From contig DAOTWA010000077.1 of assembly GCA_034435955.1 (NCBI GenBank), positions 1 to 6,426 on the forward strand: 6,426 bases of DNA, in the 5' to 3' direction. The number at the start of each line of letters is the position of its first letter. The first letter of the stretch is position 1. This document shows, in pieces, positions 5,769 through 6,426 of the stretch. A program made the translations under genes and the position numbers. The notes beneath the pieces are model-generated. The model ran no database searches and was not told the DNA's origin. It saw nothing but the letters and a program-made list of their open reading frames with translations. Source of the stretch: DAOTWA01 sp034435955. GTDB taxonomy: Bacteria > Chloroflexota > Anaerolineae > Anaerolineales > Anaerolineaceae.

Positions 5769-6282
5769 ATTCCGGGCCTTCCGAAAATTGATGGTGCTGG
5801 CTGCCGGCACTCGCAATATCATGCACGGCTTGCATAAGCCCGCCGATCTCCTGCAGCCAGGTGAGCGGGTTGGTTGCCCGGCGCATGTAGCGGATCACAC
5901 CCCCACGGTCGACGACCAGCGAGGCGGTGCGTTGGATGACCAGGTAGACTTTCTCCAGGCCGAATTGGCGGTAAACCGCGCGCCCTGGATCGGCCAGCAC
6001 CGGGAATGGGGTGTGCAGGAATTGCGCATAGCGCCGGGCATGCTCAAGATCGTCCCCCAGGACGACCAGAACATCCGCGCCGAGAGATTGCAGTTCCGAG
6101 TAGTTGCGCCCCAACTGGGCGACGTGCGCTCGACATTGCATTCAATTGAATTCACGCACGAAGAACAGGACCAGGATGGATTTGCCCTTGAAATCGGCGG
6201 GACCGACTTCGCCGCCCAGGTTGGATGGCAGGCGGAAATCAGGGACAGGCGAGCCAATGCTCAATTCAGTGGTTTGCACCAT
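5767..6282 (-). CDS. Selenocysteine-containing peroxiredoxin-like protein (in-frame TGA read as Sec47)
   Basis: Read from ATG 6282 with the TGA at 6144-6142 as selenocysteine, this is a 171-residue AhpC/TSA-type thioredoxin-fold protein. Residues 9-20 (IGSPVPDFRLPS) and 36-45 (ILVLFFVREF) form the usual N-terminal peroxiredoxin strands. The redox motif is then U47-M-Q-C50, followed by RAHVAQLGR, VLVVLGDD (71-78) and PFPVLADP (92-99). The stop codon falls where the first Cys of CxxC is expected; the form with FxRxF before it and CRxHVAQL after it recalls the PRXL2/selenoprotein U type of peroxiredoxin-like proteins. Both halves are in the same frame with no indel. GGAAGG lies 6 nt before ATG 6282, while the ATG at 6141 directly after the TGA has no such site and would give a protein lacking the fold's first strands. 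The likely role is peroxide reduction or thiol redox chemistry in the cytoplasm, as no signal peptide is seen. The alternative is a nonsense mutation of a Cys codon. Confidence 0.82.
6089..6140 (-). promoter_or_regulatory. Candidate bacterial SECIS element
   Basis: One base after the UGA the mRNA can fold into a 52-nt hairpin. In the lower stem, UGCAAUGUCGAG (6140-6129) pairs with CUCGGAACUGCA (6100-6089) at 10 of 12 positions, including one G-U. An internal loop of 7 and 6 nt follows, then an upper stem CGCCC/GGGCG (6121-6117 with 6111-6107) and the apical loop AGUUG (6116-6112). The loop begins 25 nt after the UGA and has G at its second position. Known bacterial SECIS elements have a short upper stem, a small loop with G among its first two bases, and lie roughly 16-37 nt after the UGA. 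SelB would bind it to deliver Sec-tRNA. Folding was done by eye. Confidence 0.6.
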
Positions 6283-6288
6283 AATAAA

Positions 6289-6294
6289 CCTTCC
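6289..6294 (-). promoter_or_regulatory. Ribosome binding site of the selenoprotein gene
   Basis: On the minus strand GGAAGG lies 6 nt upstream of ATG 6282. It supports translation starting before the in-frame TGA rather than at the ATG after it. Confidence 0.65.
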
Positions 6295-6326
6295 AGTTAA
6301 ACTACGCAGCGTTTACCTCAATAATA

Positions 6327-6357
6327 ATTATAGCCGCCAGGCTTGGCCTTGTGTCAT
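6327..6357 (-). promoter_or_regulatory. Probable promoter of the selenoprotein gene
   Basis: On the minus strand a perfect TATAAT (6332-6327) lies 44 nt before the ATG. The best -35 candidate, ATGACA (6357-6352), matches TTGACA at 5 of 6 positions but needs a 19-nt spacer, longer than ideal. The spacer holds a short inverted repeat (GCCA/TGGC, 6336-6347). The spacing suggests a promoter that may need an activator. Confidence 0.45.
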
Positions 6358-6360
6358 AAG

Positions 6361-6379
6361 GGGGATCGAAATGATCCCT
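6361..6379. repeat. Perfect 6-bp inverted repeat upstream of the selenoprotein promoter
   Basis: GGGATC (6362-6367) and GATCCC (6373-6378) flank a 5-base spacer, with a further G-T wobble outside. The repeat lies just upstream of the candidate -35 box. It is not followed by a T run on either strand, so it is not a typical terminator; an operator or activator site is possible. The rest of 6380-6426 shows no gene that I can support. Confidence 0.4.
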
Positions 6380-6426
6380 GGAAAGGCCTCATGGAGGATG
6401 CCAGGCCATTAACTATTACGCATCCC

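Noticed and set aside
5767..6141. Peroxiredoxin gene starting at the ATG just after the in-frame TGA
   Set aside because: This start has no ribosome binding site and would remove the first strands and the active-site position, whereas an upstream start with a good site exists in the same frame.
6140..6151. Perfect 12-bp palindrome ATTCAATTGAAT overlapping the TGA codon
   Set aside because: It has no spacer, lies in coding sequence and is AT-rich; it is likely incidental, although it overlaps the recoded codon.

Overview
This is a GC-rich bacterial window, most like the chromosome of a Chloroflexota member (Anaerolineae-like). That placement is an inference from three things: a membrane protein with an E/K/R-rich leader, a bacterial GH3-like adenylating protein, and a lipoprotein with a Thr/Pro/Ser linker ahead of a beta-propeller. 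No rRNA or taxonomic marker is present.

Layout. (a) 1-471, plus strand: 3' part of a LiaF/DUF5668-like membrane protein whose start lies upstream. (b) 502-656, plus: a small membrane protein readable only across a reading-frame change at a run of six T. The run forms the heptamer T TTT TTA in exactly the phase needed for a -1 ribosomal frameshift. (c) 697-1845, minus: a short GH3-family adenylate-forming protein. (d) 1846-2029: a divergent promoter region with one good sigma70-type promoter for each side. (e) 2030-4240, plus: UvrD/PcrA helicase, whose promoter lies so close to the ATG that the mRNA should be nearly leaderless. (f) 4255-5682, plus: a probable lipoprotein with a TolB/WD40-like propeller, 14 nt after the helicase gene. 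(g) about 5734-5768: a terminator-like hairpin. (h) 5767-6282, minus: a peroxiredoxin-like protein interrupted by one in-frame TGA. (i) 6283-6426: its upstream region, with a ribosome binding site, a -10 box and an inverted repeat.

The main discovery candidate is (h). The TGA sits where the first cysteine of a redox CxxC motif should be, giving U-x-x-C. The open frame continues on both sides with clear peroxiredoxin similarity, and an RNA hairpin with the layout of a bacterial SECIS element begins one base after the TGA. The simplest reading is a selenocysteine-containing peroxiredoxin of the AhpC/TSA type, close to the PRXL2/selenoprotein U group. Ordinary gene callers would start it at the ATG just after the TGA and lose the N-terminal 47 residues, including the catalytic position.

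The genes do not form one pathway. The helicase serves DNA repair. The peroxiredoxin-like protein probably detoxifies peroxides or does thiol redox work. The two membrane or envelope proteins and the GH3-like enzyme have no assigned role.
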